The notes below the pieces were generated by a model. It made no database searches, had not been told where the DNA came from, and was given only the letters and a program-made list of their open reading frames with translations. Of a stretch of DNA of 37,677 bases, positions 15,037 through 24,087 are shown in pieces; positions within the stretch are counted from its first letter, which is position 1, and each line of letters starts with the position of its first letter. The stretch is from an uncultured Schlesneria sp. Lineage in GTDB: Bacteria > Planctomycetota > Planctomycetia > Planctomycetales > Planctomycetaceae. The DNA is taken from the NCBI GenBank assembly GCA_903899985.1, contig CAIULL010000285.1:1-37677 (forward strand), written 5' to 3'. Both the position numbers and the translations under genes were made by a program.

Positions 15037-15919
15037 CTTCCGACAGCATCAGGTCAAAAAGTTCTCGTTGTTTGATAAGTTCAGCAGCAGGATCTGCAGG
15101 AACTTCCCCCTCTTCCAGCATCATCCAGCCTGAATAGTCCGCTTTCACATACAGGTCCAGAAGCTGGGGCCAGGGATAATTCTTCACATCGAATCGATGA
15201 ATGTGGGTCGTCTTACCCAACCGATCCTTTACCAGGTTGAAATTGTGTTCCAACCCAGGGGCTTCAAGGTCCTGCGGATTGGAATTCCAGCAGACGGCCA
15301 CATTGGGATGATCGGCCACATCAAGAATCGCCTTGATTGTTGGCAACTGTGCACATTGACCATGAACTTCCAGTCGGATTTGTTGTCCGAAACCGGTGGC
15401 AAATTCAGCGATCTGGTTCAGAGCTTTTCCAATTTGCGTGATTGTTGTTTCTCGGGGAACATCCTTGTGAAAAGAATCAGGTTTGACCTTAACACCGGAA
15501 CCACCCACATCGTGGCTTAGCTGAATAAACCGTTTCGTGGCTTCTATTGACGCTTCCAGCACTTTCGGGTCAGGACTGTCAAACCGTTCGTTGCTGCCAA
15601 TCCCGACCATTTGAACCGAACTCGATTCGAACTGGTCACGAACACGATTTCGCTCGGCTGCCGTCAGACTCGGTTCAACACCATGCTTATGAGTCGTTCT
15701 CAGTTCAACGCCGAGTACTTTTGCCTGCTCACAATTCTTCAGCAGCGTGGGCAAGTCCCAATCTTTGCCCCACTGATACGTCACAAGACCGTACCGGATG
15801 TCAGCTCCCTTTTTTTCCTGGGAATAACCCGGACGTGTGAATCCCATGGTCGCGACAGAAACGGTGGCGGTCGTTAAGGCTGTCGTCTTAAGAAAGTCTC
15901 TTCGAGTCATGTCGGACAT
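15017..15919 (-). CDS. Tat-exported sugar phosphate isomerase/epimerase-like TIM-barrel protein
   Basis: This is a 300-aa protein. A Tat signal (TRRDFLK at residues 5-11, then TTALTTATVSVATMGF) is followed by an AP-endonuclease-2 / xylose-isomerase-like TIM barrel. Barrel marks are YGLVTYQWGKDWDLP, LGVELRTTHKHGVEP, GGSGVKVKPDSF, IRLEVHGQCAQLP, VAVCWNSNPQDL and the closing YSGWMMLEEGE. Planctomycetes carry many Tat-exported paralogues of this kind, usually assumed to act on sugars or polyols in the periplasm; the substrate is not predictable. Expected metal ligands (E in LEVHG, H/N/D in later strands, E near the end) appear to be present. The gene lies 22 bases after trpE on the same strand, so it is probably co-transcribed with it, though a functional link is doubtful. 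Confidence 0.88.
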   Translation of the reverse strand: MSDMTRRDFLKTTALTTATVSVATMGFTRPGYSQEKKGADIRYGLVTYQWGKDWDLPTLLKNCEQAKVLGVELRTTHKHGVEPSLTAAERNRVRDQFESSSVQMVGIGSNERFDSPDPKVLEASIEATKRFIQLSHDVGGSGVKVKPDSFHKDVPRETTITQIGKALNQIAEFATGFGQQIRLEVHGQCAQLPTIKAILDVADHPNVAVCWNSNPQDLEAPGLEHNFNLVKDRLGKTTHIHRFDVKNYPWPQLLDLYVKADYSGWMMLEEGEVPADPAAELIKQRELFDLMLSEARQRSG

Positions 15920-15941
15920 GATCTTTTTCCTTTTCGAGTGC

Positions 15942-17438
15942 TTACGACGAAGCGAGTTGCCGTTCTGCGATTTCGATCGCCTTCAACAGGCCGCGGGCTT
16001 TGTTCAACGTTTCTTCGTATTCAGACGCCGCAACACTGTCGGCCACGATGCCCGCTCCTGCTTGAACGTAGGCGGTCTGGCCGATCATGACGATTGTTCG
16101 CAGGGCGATACATGTATCCATATGCCCCGTAAAATCGAGGCACCCGACCGCTCCACCGTATGGCCCTCGGCGGTGAGGTTCTAATTCGTCGATGATCTCC
16201 ATTGCGCGAACTTTCGGAGCACCCGACAGCGTACCTGCTGGCAGTCCCGCACGAAGAGCATCGAGCGCTGTTTTGCCCTGAGCCAACTTGCCCGTCACGG
16301 TCGAACTGATATGCATGACATGGCTGTATCGTTCAACGTGCATGATGTCGCTTAACTCAACCGAACCATATTCGGCGACCCGTCCGACGTCGTTTCGAGC
16401 GAGGTCGACAAGCATCACATGCTCGGCACGTTCTTTTTCATCCGCAAGAAGTTCCCGTTCAAGGGCTTCGTCCTCGTCTTGCGTTTTACCACGGCGGCGG
16501 GTGCCCGCTAACGGACGAATTGTCGTACGCCCATTCTCGACGCGGACCATGATTTCTGGCGAGCTACCGATCAGGTTCACGGCAGGAGTTCGCAAGAGAA
16601 ACATGAATGGACTGGGATTGACGACTCGCAGTGCCCGGTAAATATCCAGCGGACTGGCGGTGGTATTGACTTCAAGACGCTGACTCAGCACGACCTGAAA
16701 GATGTCTCCCGCGCGGATGTAATCCTTCGATTTTTCCACCGCCGCTTCGTAACCCTCGCGGGAAAAATTCGAACGAACCGGGATTTGTGGATCGCCAATC
16801 AACGAGACGTCAGCCAGATGAATTGTTTCGGTTGGTGTGTCGAGTTGTTTGCACAGCGCATCGACCCTGCGACAAGCCTCGTCGTACGCAGCCTTCAAAT
16901 CGGCGCTTCGCACATCGGCATGCACAACGACTTGTATTGTCTTTTGAATCTGATCAAAAATCACCATCTTGTCGTACATGGCGAACGACATGTCCGGCAG
17001 CTTGCGATCATCGGTTGGAGGATTCGGCAGATTCTCGGTGTACCGAACCGTGTCGTAACCGGCATAGCCAACGGCGCCACCACAAAACCGGGGCAACCCC
17101 GCCAGGTGCGGTGCGCGGTATTGTTCCAGCATCGAATGCAGGTGCTCGAGAGGGTCGTCGACCTGATAGCGGCTGGTCTGGCCTGCCTGTGTCAGCACGA
17201 TCTGTTTGTCGAAGGCATCTACCTGAAGGAACGGGCCAGCTCCAAGAAAACTGTATCGGCCAACGCGTTCACCACCGACCACGCTTTCAAATAAGAACGA
17301 ATTCTCATCGTCCTGCAAACGGCAGTACGCGCTGACGGGGGTCAGCGTGTCGCTGATCAGTTGCCGGTAAACCGGTACGAAATTCATCCCTTCGGACAAC
17401 TGCCGAAAAGTGGCGAAGTCGGGCGTATAAGAAGCCAT
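15942..17438 (-). CDS. trpE: Anthranilate synthase component I
   Basis: This 498-aa protein converts chorismate to anthranilate using ammonia supplied by TrpG, the first step of Trp synthesis. The N-terminal domain contains [20 protein letters not shown], the region that forms the Trp-feedback site (the LLES element reads LFES). The chorismate-binding domain has [77 protein letters not shown] and [10 protein letters not shown], all as in the family. ATG 17438 gives the usual N-terminus. trpG is not adjacent, and no leader peptide or T-box-like structure is obvious in the 108-bp gap upstream. It heads a run of leftward genes (TIM barrel, FmdB-like, eboA-like). Confidence 0.96.
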   Translation of the reverse strand: MASYTPDFATFRQLSEGMNFVPVYRQLISDTLTPVSAYCRLQDDENSFLFESVVGGERVGRYSFLGAGPFLQVDAFDKQIVLTQAGQTSRYQVDDPLEHLHSMLEQYRAPHLAGLPRFCGGAVGYAGYDTVRYTENLPNPPTDDRKLPDMSFAMYDKMVIFDQIQKTIQVVVHADVRSADLKAAYDEACRRVDALCKQLDTPTETIHLADVSLIGDPQIPVRSNFSREGYEAAVEKSKDYIRAGDIFQVVLSQRLEVNTTASPLDIYRALRVVNPSPFMFLLRTPAVNLIGSSPEIMVRVENGRTTIRPLAGTRRRGKTQDEDEALERELLADEKERAEHVMLVDLARNDVGRVAEYGSVELSDIMHVERYSHVMHISSTVTGKLAQGKTALDALRAGLPAGTLSGAPKVRAMEIIDELEPHRRGPYGGAVGCLDFTGHMDTCIALRTIVMIGQTAYVQAGAGIVADSVAASEYEETLNKARGLLKAIEIAERQLASS

Positions 17439-17546
17439 GTCGTCGAGGGTCTCTCCAGCGGAATTTCTACTGCAATCGATTGCTGGTCCATCGTATCGGG
17501 TCCAGGAATTGACGGCTAGCGCTCAACCATCCGGGAATGGATTCTT

Positions 17547-18167
17547 TTACGCCTCATGCTCATCGCTTTTCACGGATTGTGTCTTCATCCAGGCAGGAGG
17601 CTGAAAAAGATCTGAAACGGGAATCGAAAACCCTGGTAGCACCGGTTGTCCGGTAACGACTTGCTGCTCCTTTAAAGTCAGCCCGTCTCCCGGTCCATAA
17701 AACTGGTGAACATGTCGAGTGACGGGGTCAATCACCCAGACACCTGTTACTCCCCAGTCGAAATAGGCCTCGACTCGAACAGTCATGGATTCTCGCCGCT
17801 CGTTTGTCGAGGCGACTTCAATCACGAGAACCGGACGTGTATCGGTGAGCACTTTGTCGGTTTCCGCAAACCGATTTCCCGGTTCAAACCGGAAACAGGA
17901 GACGGCGGGACACCGAACCGTCGGAGGATCCTTCCGAACGATCAGGGGAAGTTCGAAACAAGCGTACATATCCGCAGATTTTTTAAGAAACTTGGCCAGT
18001 GATCGAGACAGGTTTCGAACAACGTCTCCGTGTGCATCGTCAGGTGGATTCAGTCGCAGAAAACGCCCTTCAACCAGTTCAATCCAGCGTTCACCCTCCA
18101 GAATTCGCTCTTCAAACTGTTCGAGCGTCATCAGATCATGGGCCGTCGATTCTGTTTTGTCTCTCAT
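17547..18167 (-). CDS. Uma2 family protein with degenerate nuclease site
   Basis: This 206-aa protein belongs to Uma2 (DUF820, PF05685), a PD-(D/E)XK-like family that is hugely expanded in planctomycetes and cyanobacteria. Visible family blocks are WIELVEGRFLRL (E33), AHGDVVRNLSRSLAKFL, PVLVIEVAS (E117), YFDWGVTGVWVIDPVT, and the closing LPGFSIPVSDLF. Two positions differ from the two other Uma2 genes in this window. The R-x-PD strand reads RCPAVSCF (A88 in place of Asp), and the Lys before the Y-x-x-x-G-V helix reads as R131. Loss of both suggests no nuclease activity. Uma2 function is unproven in general. ATG 18167 opens the frame; the gene diverges from the PPC-domain gene. Confidence 0.85.
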   Translation of the reverse strand: MRDKTESTAHDLMTLEQFEERILEGERWIELVEGRFLRLNPPDDAHGDVVRNLSRSLAKFLKKSADMYACFELPLIVRKDPPTVRCPAVSCFRFEPGNRFAETDKVLTDTRPVLVIEVASTNERRESMTVRVEAYFDWGVTGVWVIDPVTRHVHQFYGPGDGLTLKEQQVVTGQPVLPGFSIPVSDLFQPPAWMKTQSVKSDEHEA

Positions 18168-18408
18168 GTCTCGGTCTCAGGCGACTTGCGGGCCAACATC
18201 AACATCCGGTCGGAAATTCTACTCAACGAATCTAGGGGTATTGGATTGCAATCCGCAAGGATGGCAAAAAAGGAGTTTGCCATAGATTGGGCCGCTTTCA
18301 AATTGACGCCCGTTGTTACGCATCCTTATGATGTGCCATCAGTAACAACTGATATTTGCCCTGCCTGATGTTCTCCTGCCTGATCAACCCTCCTCGGAGT
18401 CGAGCCGC

Positions 18409-20694
18409 ATGCTGGTCTCTTGCTTCACCCGGAAATTGCCGATTGCGCTGGTGTTAGCCTGTTTTAATGCGGTGTCGGCGCAAGAACCGGTGATCAATGG
18501 GACTGTTCCCGGGGCGGTCGCTCCTGGAAGCTCGCTGCCACTTCAAATCAACGGCGGCAATTTAGCCCCGGCGAAAAAACTCTGGCTGAGTTTCCCTGCC
18601 GAAGCGGGACTCGCCGAAGGAATTGATAAGAACGGCGAAAATCCCGGACAGGTGACTTACCGGGTTAACGTCCCGCCAAACACGCCGTGCGGTATTCAGG
18701 CGATGCGAGTTGTGACGGATAAGGGTGTCTCACCTTTGCGGTTCTTGTTTATCGACGATCTGCCATCGATTGCATCCGTGGGATCAAACGTGCAACAGGC
18801 AGCGGCCCAAACCGTTTCCATTCCGACGGCAATCGATGGGAGTGTTGCGGGGTTAAGCTGGCAGTATTTTAAATTTCCCGCTCAGGCGGGCCAACGCCTG
18901 TCGATCGAAGTCCTGGCCAGACGAATTGGATCGTCGCTCGATCCGATGATTCGACTGCTCGATATCAAAGGCCGTGAGCTTGCTTACAACGACGACACAC
19001 CCGGACTAAACAGTGATTCGTCCCTCGTTTACACCTTTAAAGACGCGGGTGAGTACATCATCGAGCTTCGAGACATCAAGTACGGAGCCGGCTTCTACAG
19101 GCTGCGAATCGGCGATTTTCCTGTGGCCACCGTTGCCTATCCGCTGGCCATTCAGCGGGGGACCGCAGCCAATGTGACGTTGGCCGGTTTTGGGGTCGAC
19201 GGATTGGCACCGATCTCGGTTGCCGTACCTCAGGATTATCCTTCCGGATGGATGAATGTTAGTTTGAAGCGCCCCAATGGTGCGAGCGGTTACAGTATGG
19301 TCGAAGTGGTCTCGACTCCACAATTCCTTGAGCAAGAACCTAACAATGGTCCTGAGCAGGCAAATCGGGTTGAACTTGGTCAAGACATCAATGGACGACT
19401 CGACGTTCCCGGCGATGCGGACCGATTCATATTCACCGCGAAAAAAGACCAAACTGTCAGCTTCTTTGGTATCACACGGCAACAGGGATCGCCCACCGAC
19501 CTGAATTTTAAGATTCTCAATAAGGATGGCGGACAGCTGGCGGCCGCAGAAGACAATGGCACCAACGAAGGTTCGCTCAGCTTTAAATTTCCCGCAGACG
19601 GAGACTACGTCCTGTTCGTCGAAGACTTGAATCATCGTGGTGGAAGCGAGCACGCTTATCGTATTGCCGTCACGATGTCGCCACCTCAGTTCTCGCTGGC
19701 TGCTTCGCTCGACACGTTTAACATTCCCGCCGGTGGTTCTGTCATGGCGACGGTCACGACGGTGCGAACCGGGTACGCTGGACCGATCGAATTGAGCGCC
19801 ACCAATCTGCCAGCGGGTGTTACCGCCAGCAAATCGGTGATCGGTGTCGGCCGCAACGACGCGGTCATCACCCTGCAAGCCGCGCCCGAGTTTGCGGCAG
19901 GCGAGCTTTACCAGATCAACATCGTCGGCACGGCGAAGATTGGCGACGCCGATGTCACGGTGCCCGCTGAAATTGGCGGTGTTCTGAAAACGCGGAACAA
20001 CGCCATGCGTTGGTCACCTTCACACCTGAATCGATTCCTGGCCACCTCATCAGCACCCGCTCCAGGTTTTTCATGGCGGGTTGAACCCAATTCCGTCGTC
20101 TTCGGAAAAGACCTTTCCAGTAAGGTGAAGCTGATCGCAACGCGAGCCGCCGGATTTGAGGAAGGAGTTGTTGTCGCGATCGCTCCCCCGCAGAACGGCC
20201 TTCCTGCTGGCGTCACAATTGCCGTGAAGAATGTCGACAAAGGCCAGACAGAAGCAGAGCTGGTGATCTCGGCCAACAATCAGGCTCCACTCGGTGAGTT
20301 CACTGCCGGGCTGACGGGAACGCTGAAGCAAGGTGATAAAACCGTTGTTCAAGGTTTAGCACTTCGGCTGAACTTGACCGTACCGATGACGATTAAGCTT
20401 GAGCCCGCGACGGGAAAGATCGCCAAGGGTAGCGAACTGGTTGTGAAAGCGATCGTTGACCGAAACCCGGCTTTCACGGGACCGGTCAACGTGGCGCTGC
20501 AAAACCTGCCCGCAGGGATTACAGCCGCGCCAGCAACAATCGCCGCCGATCAGACGGCTGTGGACATCAAGCTGACTGCGGCAGCCGATGCCGCGACCGC
20601 GAATGTGAATAATGTGACTGCTAAAGCCGATGCCATGGCCGGGGCCGCGAAATTGGAAGCTGCATCCGCAGCCATCGCTCTGGCTGTGGAATGA
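18409..20694 (+). CDS. Secreted PPC-domain protein
   Basis: This 761-aa exported protein starts at ATG 18409, with GGAG about 9 bases upstream. A signal peptide (residues 1-24, ending VSAQ) is followed by an Ig-like region (about 30-115). Two pre-peptidase C-terminal (PPC, PF04151) beta-sandwich domains follow: about 135-230 (QYFKFPAQAGQRLSIEVLA then GEYIIELRD) and about 305-420 (EQEPNNGPEQANRVELG then DADRFIFTAKKDQTVSF and GDYVLFVEDL). Several Ig-like repeats with NLPAGVT / NLPAGIT signatures make up the C-terminal half. Planctomycetes pair such proteins with DUF1549/DUF1553 cytochrome-like proteins, as here, with only 79 bases between them. A surface binding or scaffold role is inferred; no catalytic domain is visible. 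Confidence 0.88.
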   Translation: MLVSCFTRKLPIALVLACFNAVSAQEPVINGTVPGAVAPGSSLPLQINGGNLAPAKKLWLSFPAEAGLAEGIDKNGENPGQVTYRVNVPPNTPCGIQAMRVVTDKGVSPLRFLFIDDLPSIASVGSNVQQAAAQTVSIPTAIDGSVAGLSWQYFKFPAQAGQRLSIEVLARRIGSSLDPMIRLLDIKGRELAYNDDTPGLNSDSSLVYTFKDAGEYIIELRDIKYGAGFYRLRIGDFPVATVAYPLAIQRGTAANVTLAGFGVDGLAPISVAVPQDYPSGWMNVSLKRPNGASGYSMVEVVSTPQFLEQEPNNGPEQANRVELGQDINGRLDVPGDADRFIFTAKKDQTVSFFGITRQQGSPTDLNFKILNKDGGQLAAAEDNGTNEGSLSFKFPADGDYVLFVEDLNHRGGSEHAYRIAVTMSPPQFSLAASLDTFNIPAGGSVMATVTTVRTGYAGPIELSATNLPAGVTASKSVIGVGRNDAVITLQAAPEFAAGELYQINIVGTAKIGDADVTVPAEIGGVLKTRNNAMRWSPSHLNRFLATSSAPAPGFSWRVEPNSVVFGKDLSSKVKLIATRAAGFEEGVVVAIAPPQNGLPAGVTIAVKNVDKGQTEAELVISANNQAPLGEFTAGLTGTLKQGDKTVVQGLALRLNLTVPMTIKLEPATGKIAKGSELVVKAIVDRNPAFTGPVNVALQNLPAGITAAPATIAADQTAVDIKLTAAADAATANVNNVTAKADAMAGAAKLEAASAAIALAVE

Positions 20695-20773
20695 GACGAC
20701 GGTTAGAAACACTTTGTAATTAATACTCGATCACCATCGCGACATGAAAATTACCTGGACGGAGACGAAGACG

Positions 20774-23224
20774 ATGAGAATGAATGCCATTTGCCAAATA
20801 TTATCGTTGTGCGTTGTCGCTTTGGTGGCTGACTTTGCTCTGGCAGAAACACCGATTGATGTTGGTCAGCCAACTTCGATCGTTGTTGAACCTGGGAAGT
20901 TTGAGCTTTCCGGAAAAAGGTCGCGTCAACAATTACTTGTTACGGGGATGTATTCCGGAGACGACCTTCGCGATTTGACGCCCGCCGCGACTTTTGTCTC
21001 GTCTAACCCTGCAGTCGTCACCGTTGATGGTTCTGTTGCGTTGCCGGTGGGTAATGGTGAGGCAACACTTACGGCAACAGTGAGCGGCCAGACGTTCTCA
21101 GTCCCTGTCGTCGTCAAGAATCTGGAAGCTCCTGCACCTGTCAGTTTCAAAAACGAAACGCAGATGGCATTGACGAAGGCCGGTTGCAATATGGGTGCCT
21201 GTCACGGGTCGCCTTCCGGCAAGGGGGGCTTCCGTCTCTCACTGCGAGCCTATGATTCGGCACTCGATATCATGACTGTGCGTTCCGAGTTCTACGGACG
21301 GCGGACGAATATCATGGAACCTGGCCAAAGCCTGTTGCTGCAAAAACCGCTCATGGAAGTGGCCCATGGGGGCGGGAAACGACTGAAAAAAGGTGATCCT
21401 GCCCATAAAGCTCTGGAACAATGGATCGCGGAAGGAATGCGTCTTGATCCAGCCACCGAGCCAGACCTTGTAAAGATCGTCACTGTCCCTGCCAAGCGGA
21501 TCCTGCGTCAGCCCGCCGCTCGACAACAGATTATGGTGCTGGGTCATTTCAGCGACGGGTCCATCCGCGATCTGACACAATTGACCGACTTTACCTCGTC
21601 AAACGAAAGTGTCGGTTCGGTAAACGCCCAAGGGCTGGTGACGAAGAACGGACGCGGAGAGACAGCGGTCCTCGCTCGCTATCTCGATAAAATGTCGACG
21701 ACGTACATGACCTTCCTCGAGGAAGTTCCTGGTTTCGCCTGGAACAACCCGCCTGAAAACAATTTCGTTGATACCGCTGTCTTCGAAAAATTGAAGCAAC
21801 TGCAGATCCTTCCTTCCGACCTTTGCACCGATGATGAATTTCTGCGACGTGTCACCCTGGATCTGACTGGTCGCTTGCCAACCGCTGACGAAGCCAAAGC
21901 ATTCCTGGCCGAGCGAAGCCCGTCGCAGCGAATGGCGCTGGTTGATCGGTTGCTGGACAGCGACGAGTACGCCGCGTTCTGGGCGTTGAAGTGGGGCGAT
22001 GTTTTGCGGTCAAACAGCAAAAAGCTGAAGACGGCAGGCGTCCATAAATTCCGGCAGTGGATTTACGAGTCGATGCGGAACGACAAGCCACTCGACCAGT
22101 TTGCCACGGAACTGCTGACCGCTAACGGCAGCGTCTTTGAAAATCCCCCGGCGAACTTCTGGCGAGCCAGTCGTGACCCACAGGATGCCACGGAAACAAC
22201 GGCTCAGTTGTTCCTGGGTGTCCGTATTCAGTGCGCCAAGTGCCACAACCATCCGTTCGAACGATGGACGCAGGACAACTACTACGGTATTGCAGCAGCA
22301 TTCGTCCGGGTTGGTCGCAAAAACTCGGTCGACGCCGAAGAAGAAGTGATCTTCTCACAAGGTGGGGGTGAAGTCACTCAGCCTCGAACCAATAAACAGA
22401 TGAAGGTTCACCTGCTGTTGAAAGGGGACGTCGACGTTCCTGCCGAACAGGATCGGCGAGTTGTCTTCGCTCAATGGCTGACGTCTCCGGATAACCCCTT
22501 CTTCGCCAAAAGCGTTTCCAACCGAATCTGGGGACATCTGCTCGGTCGCGGTATCGTTGATCCGATCGATGACTTCCGCGACTCAAACCCTCCTTCCAAT
22601 GCGAAGCTGCTCGACGAACTGGCCCGTCAGTTCGCCGCAAACAATTTCAGCCAGAAATGGGCGATCCGTACGATCTGTAACAGTCGTACGTATCAGCTGA
22701 GTTCACGTAAGAATCCGTTCAACAAGGATGACGAGATTTACTGTTCACATGCGAACACACGGCTTTTGTCGGCAGAACAGTTGCTCGACGGAATCTGTGC
22801 CGTGACCAATGTGCCAGAACAATTCCCCGGCATGCCACTGGGAACCCGAGCCTGCGAACTGGCCGATCCACCGACCGATCATTACTTCCTGAAAGTCTTC
22901 GGTCAGCCACAGCGTGAAATGGCCTGTCAGTGTGAACGTTCGAGCGAATCGAATCTTTCACAGGCATTGCAGATGATTAATGGACCTGTCGTTCACAACA
23001 AACTGCGAGCCGACAACGGTCGGATTGCGACGATGTTGAAAGAGAACAAGCCGGAAGAAGAAATCATTACTGCGTTGTACCTGGCCGCCCTGGCAAGAAC
23101 TCCCTCACCAGAGGAAATGAACGCCTCGAAGCAGCATATCGCGGCTCAGCAGGACCGCCGGCAAGCATTTGAAGACGTCGGCTGGGCGATCTTGAACTCG
23201 AAAGAGTTTTTGTTCCAGCACTAA
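20774..23224 (+). CDS. Planctomycete cytochrome-type protein (BIG2, DUF1549, DUF1553)
   Basis: This is an 816-aa exported protein. ATG 20774 (MRMNAICQ) follows GGAG by 9 bases and gives a clean signal peptide ending FALAETP; ATG 20744 in frame has no ribosome site. Domains in order: a BIG2-like domain (about 30-117), a haem-like motif C-N-M-G-A-C-H (about 138-144, spacing CX4CH), and a second BIG2-like domain (about 250-320). DUF1549 (about 345-520) follows, with DEFLRRVTLDLTGRLPTADE, WALKWGDVLRSNS and a second motif QCAKCHNHPFERW. DUF1553 (about 570-800) includes SVSNRIWGHLLGRGIVDPID and RTYQLSSRKN. These families are characteristic of Planctomycetota and are thought to be extracytoplasmic redox proteins of polysaccharide use. 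The usual DUF1501 partner does not follow. Confidence 0.92.
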   Translation: MRMNAICQILSLCVVALVADFALAETPIDVGQPTSIVVEPGKFELSGKRSRQQLLVTGMYSGDDLRDLTPAATFVSSNPAVVTVDGSVALPVGNGEATLTATVSGQTFSVPVVVKNLEAPAPVSFKNETQMALTKAGCNMGACHGSPSGKGGFRLSLRAYDSALDIMTVRSEFYGRRTNIMEPGQSLLLQKPLMEVAHGGGKRLKKGDPAHKALEQWIAEGMRLDPATEPDLVKIVTVPAKRILRQPAARQQIMVLGHFSDGSIRDLTQLTDFTSSNESVGSVNAQGLVTKNGRGETAVLARYLDKMSTTYMTFLEEVPGFAWNNPPENNFVDTAVFEKLKQLQILPSDLCTDDEFLRRVTLDLTGRLPTADEAKAFLAERSPSQRMALVDRLLDSDEYAAFWALKWGDVLRSNSKKLKTAGVHKFRQWIYESMRNDKPLDQFATELLTANGSVFENPPANFWRASRDPQDATETTAQLFLGVRIQCAKCHNHPFERWTQDNYYGIAAAFVRVGRKNSVDAEEEVIFSQGGGEVTQPRTNKQMKVHLLLKGDVDVPAEQDRRVVFAQWLTSPDNPFFAKSVSNRIWGHLLGRGIVDPIDDFRDSNPPSNAKLLDELARQFAANNFSQKWAIRTICNSRTYQLSSRKNPFNKDDEIYCSHANTRLLSAEQLLDGICAVTNVPEQFPGMPLGTRACELADPPTDHYFLKVFGQPQREMACQCERSSESNLSQALQMINGPVVHNKLRADNGRIATMLKENKPEEEIITALYLAALARTPSPEEMNASKQHIAAQQDRRQAFEDVGWAILNSKEFLFQH

Positions 23225-23233
23225 CAGGCTTAC

Positions 23234-23286
23234 AAAAATTGGAATCGGATTGGATGCGTTCGTGTTTTGAGTCGCCTAATCCGATT
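23234..23286 (-). terminator. Possible terminator for the PIN/DUF104 pair
   Basis: AATCGGATT (23243-23251) and AATCCGATT (23278-23286) are perfect 9-bp complements around a 26-base loop. Read leftward, a T5 run (23238-23234) follows after four bases. The distal arm overlaps the PIN gene stop codon. The loop is long, so strength is uncertain. Confidence 0.35.
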
Positions 23287-23785
23287 AAACGGGACTGTAG
23301 CGTGCCACGTTCCGGACTCGGTCGAAGTCAGTGTCATTGCTGGCGAGGACTACCACGTTATTCGCCTGCATAACGGCGACAATCAGGGCATCTCCGCAAA
23401 GCAGTCCGTGCTGTTGGCTAAGATCGGCAGCCAGTAACACATGTTGTTCGTTTACAGGAAGCACCCGGATACCGATCGCCAGGATTTCGTCCAAAGCCTT
23501 TCGATAACCATTGAGTCGGCTCAACTCTGAAGGGTTGTTGCGGAGCCGTCGACCAATTCCGGGATAGGGCCAGCCAAACGTCTCGCAAGCTTCCAAGGTC
23601 ATTAACCGATGAGCGACGTCGCTTAATTCGTGTGTGGAACAATAACCAAAGATATCGCCGAGTTCGACGCGTTCCAAAAGTTGTTGGCTGGGCATTCCAA
23701 ACTGCGGGTCGGGACCGAAATTATAGACAAAGACGTTTGCGTCGAAAAATACAGAAGCACCCGACGGAATATCCTCAAACTTCAC
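23285..23785 (-). CDS. PIN-domain toxin (VapC-like)
   Basis: This is a 166-aa PIN-fold ribonuclease. The acidic metal-binding residues are D15 (VFFDANVFVY), E53 (STHELSDVAHRL), D132 (GLLCGDALIVAVM) and D151/D153 (LASNDTDFDRV). VapC toxins cleave tRNA or rRNA when freed from antitoxin. The ATG (23785) overlaps the stop of the DUF104 antitoxin gene by 4 bases (ATGA arrangement), so the two are translationally coupled. It is longer than the typical 130-aa VapC, with an inserted segment at about residues 70-95. The target RNA is unknown. The family and pairing are well supported by motif and gene order. Confidence 0.88.
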   Translation of the reverse strand: MKFEDIPSGASVFFDANVFVYNFGPDPQFGMPSQQLLERVELGDIFGYCSTHELSDVAHRLMTLEACETFGWPYPGIGRRLRNNPSELSRLNGYRKALDEILAIGIRVLPVNEQHVLLAADLSQQHGLLCGDALIVAVMQANNVVVLASNDTDFDRVRNVARYSPV

Positions 23786-24009
23786 GGGGACTCCTCCACG
23801 CCATATTCGTCATCTTCGGCGATCTGACGAAGCACCTTTGGATCACCAGTCCAACCGATAAGACCGTAACTCTGCCGCGTTCGACTAGTCGGTTTGTGAC
23901 TTTGCTGCGACTCGATCGTCACGATGACTCGTTCATGTTCCTTGAATGGAATCGCTTCGTCGAGCTTGAGAACCCCGTCTACGTAGGTCGCTTCAATTTG
24001 TAATGACAT
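23782..24009 (-). CDS. DUF104 (AF2212-like) antitoxin
   Basis: This 75-aa protein has the DUF104 opening MSLQIEATYVDGVLKLDEAI, then PFKEHERVIVTIE, a swapped-hairpin/AbrB-like DNA-binding fold. The C-terminal 40 residues (QSYGLIGWTGDPKVLRQIAEDDEYGVEES) are acidic and resemble the toxin-wrapping tail of VapB-type antitoxins. ATG 24009 follows AGGGA; an in-frame ATG at 24069 adds 20 residues of unrelated sequence and is unlikely. Antitoxins of this type repress their own operon. No clear operator palindrome was seen in the 78-bp gap to the upstream acetyltransferase gene. Confidence 0.86.
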   Translation of the reverse strand: MSLQIEATYVDGVLKLDEAIPFKEHERVIVTIESQQSHKPTSRTRQSYGLIGWTGDPKVLRQIAEDDEYGVEESP

Positions 24010-24087
24010 TTGAGCATCCCTGTTTTTGCAATAGGTTTGGATGCATATTAACCAAAAATCATGCAGCAAGTCAGTCCGCAGCTGACA

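Noticed and set aside
15017-15919. TIM-barrel protein as EboE, which would give an ebo cluster with EboA
   Set aside because: It has a Tat signal and the general planctomycete isomerase/epimerase pattern, and the other ebo genes are missing.
19006-19878. Minus-strand open frame of 290 codons
   Set aside because: It is antisense to the PPC-domain gene and lacks any domain-like pattern.
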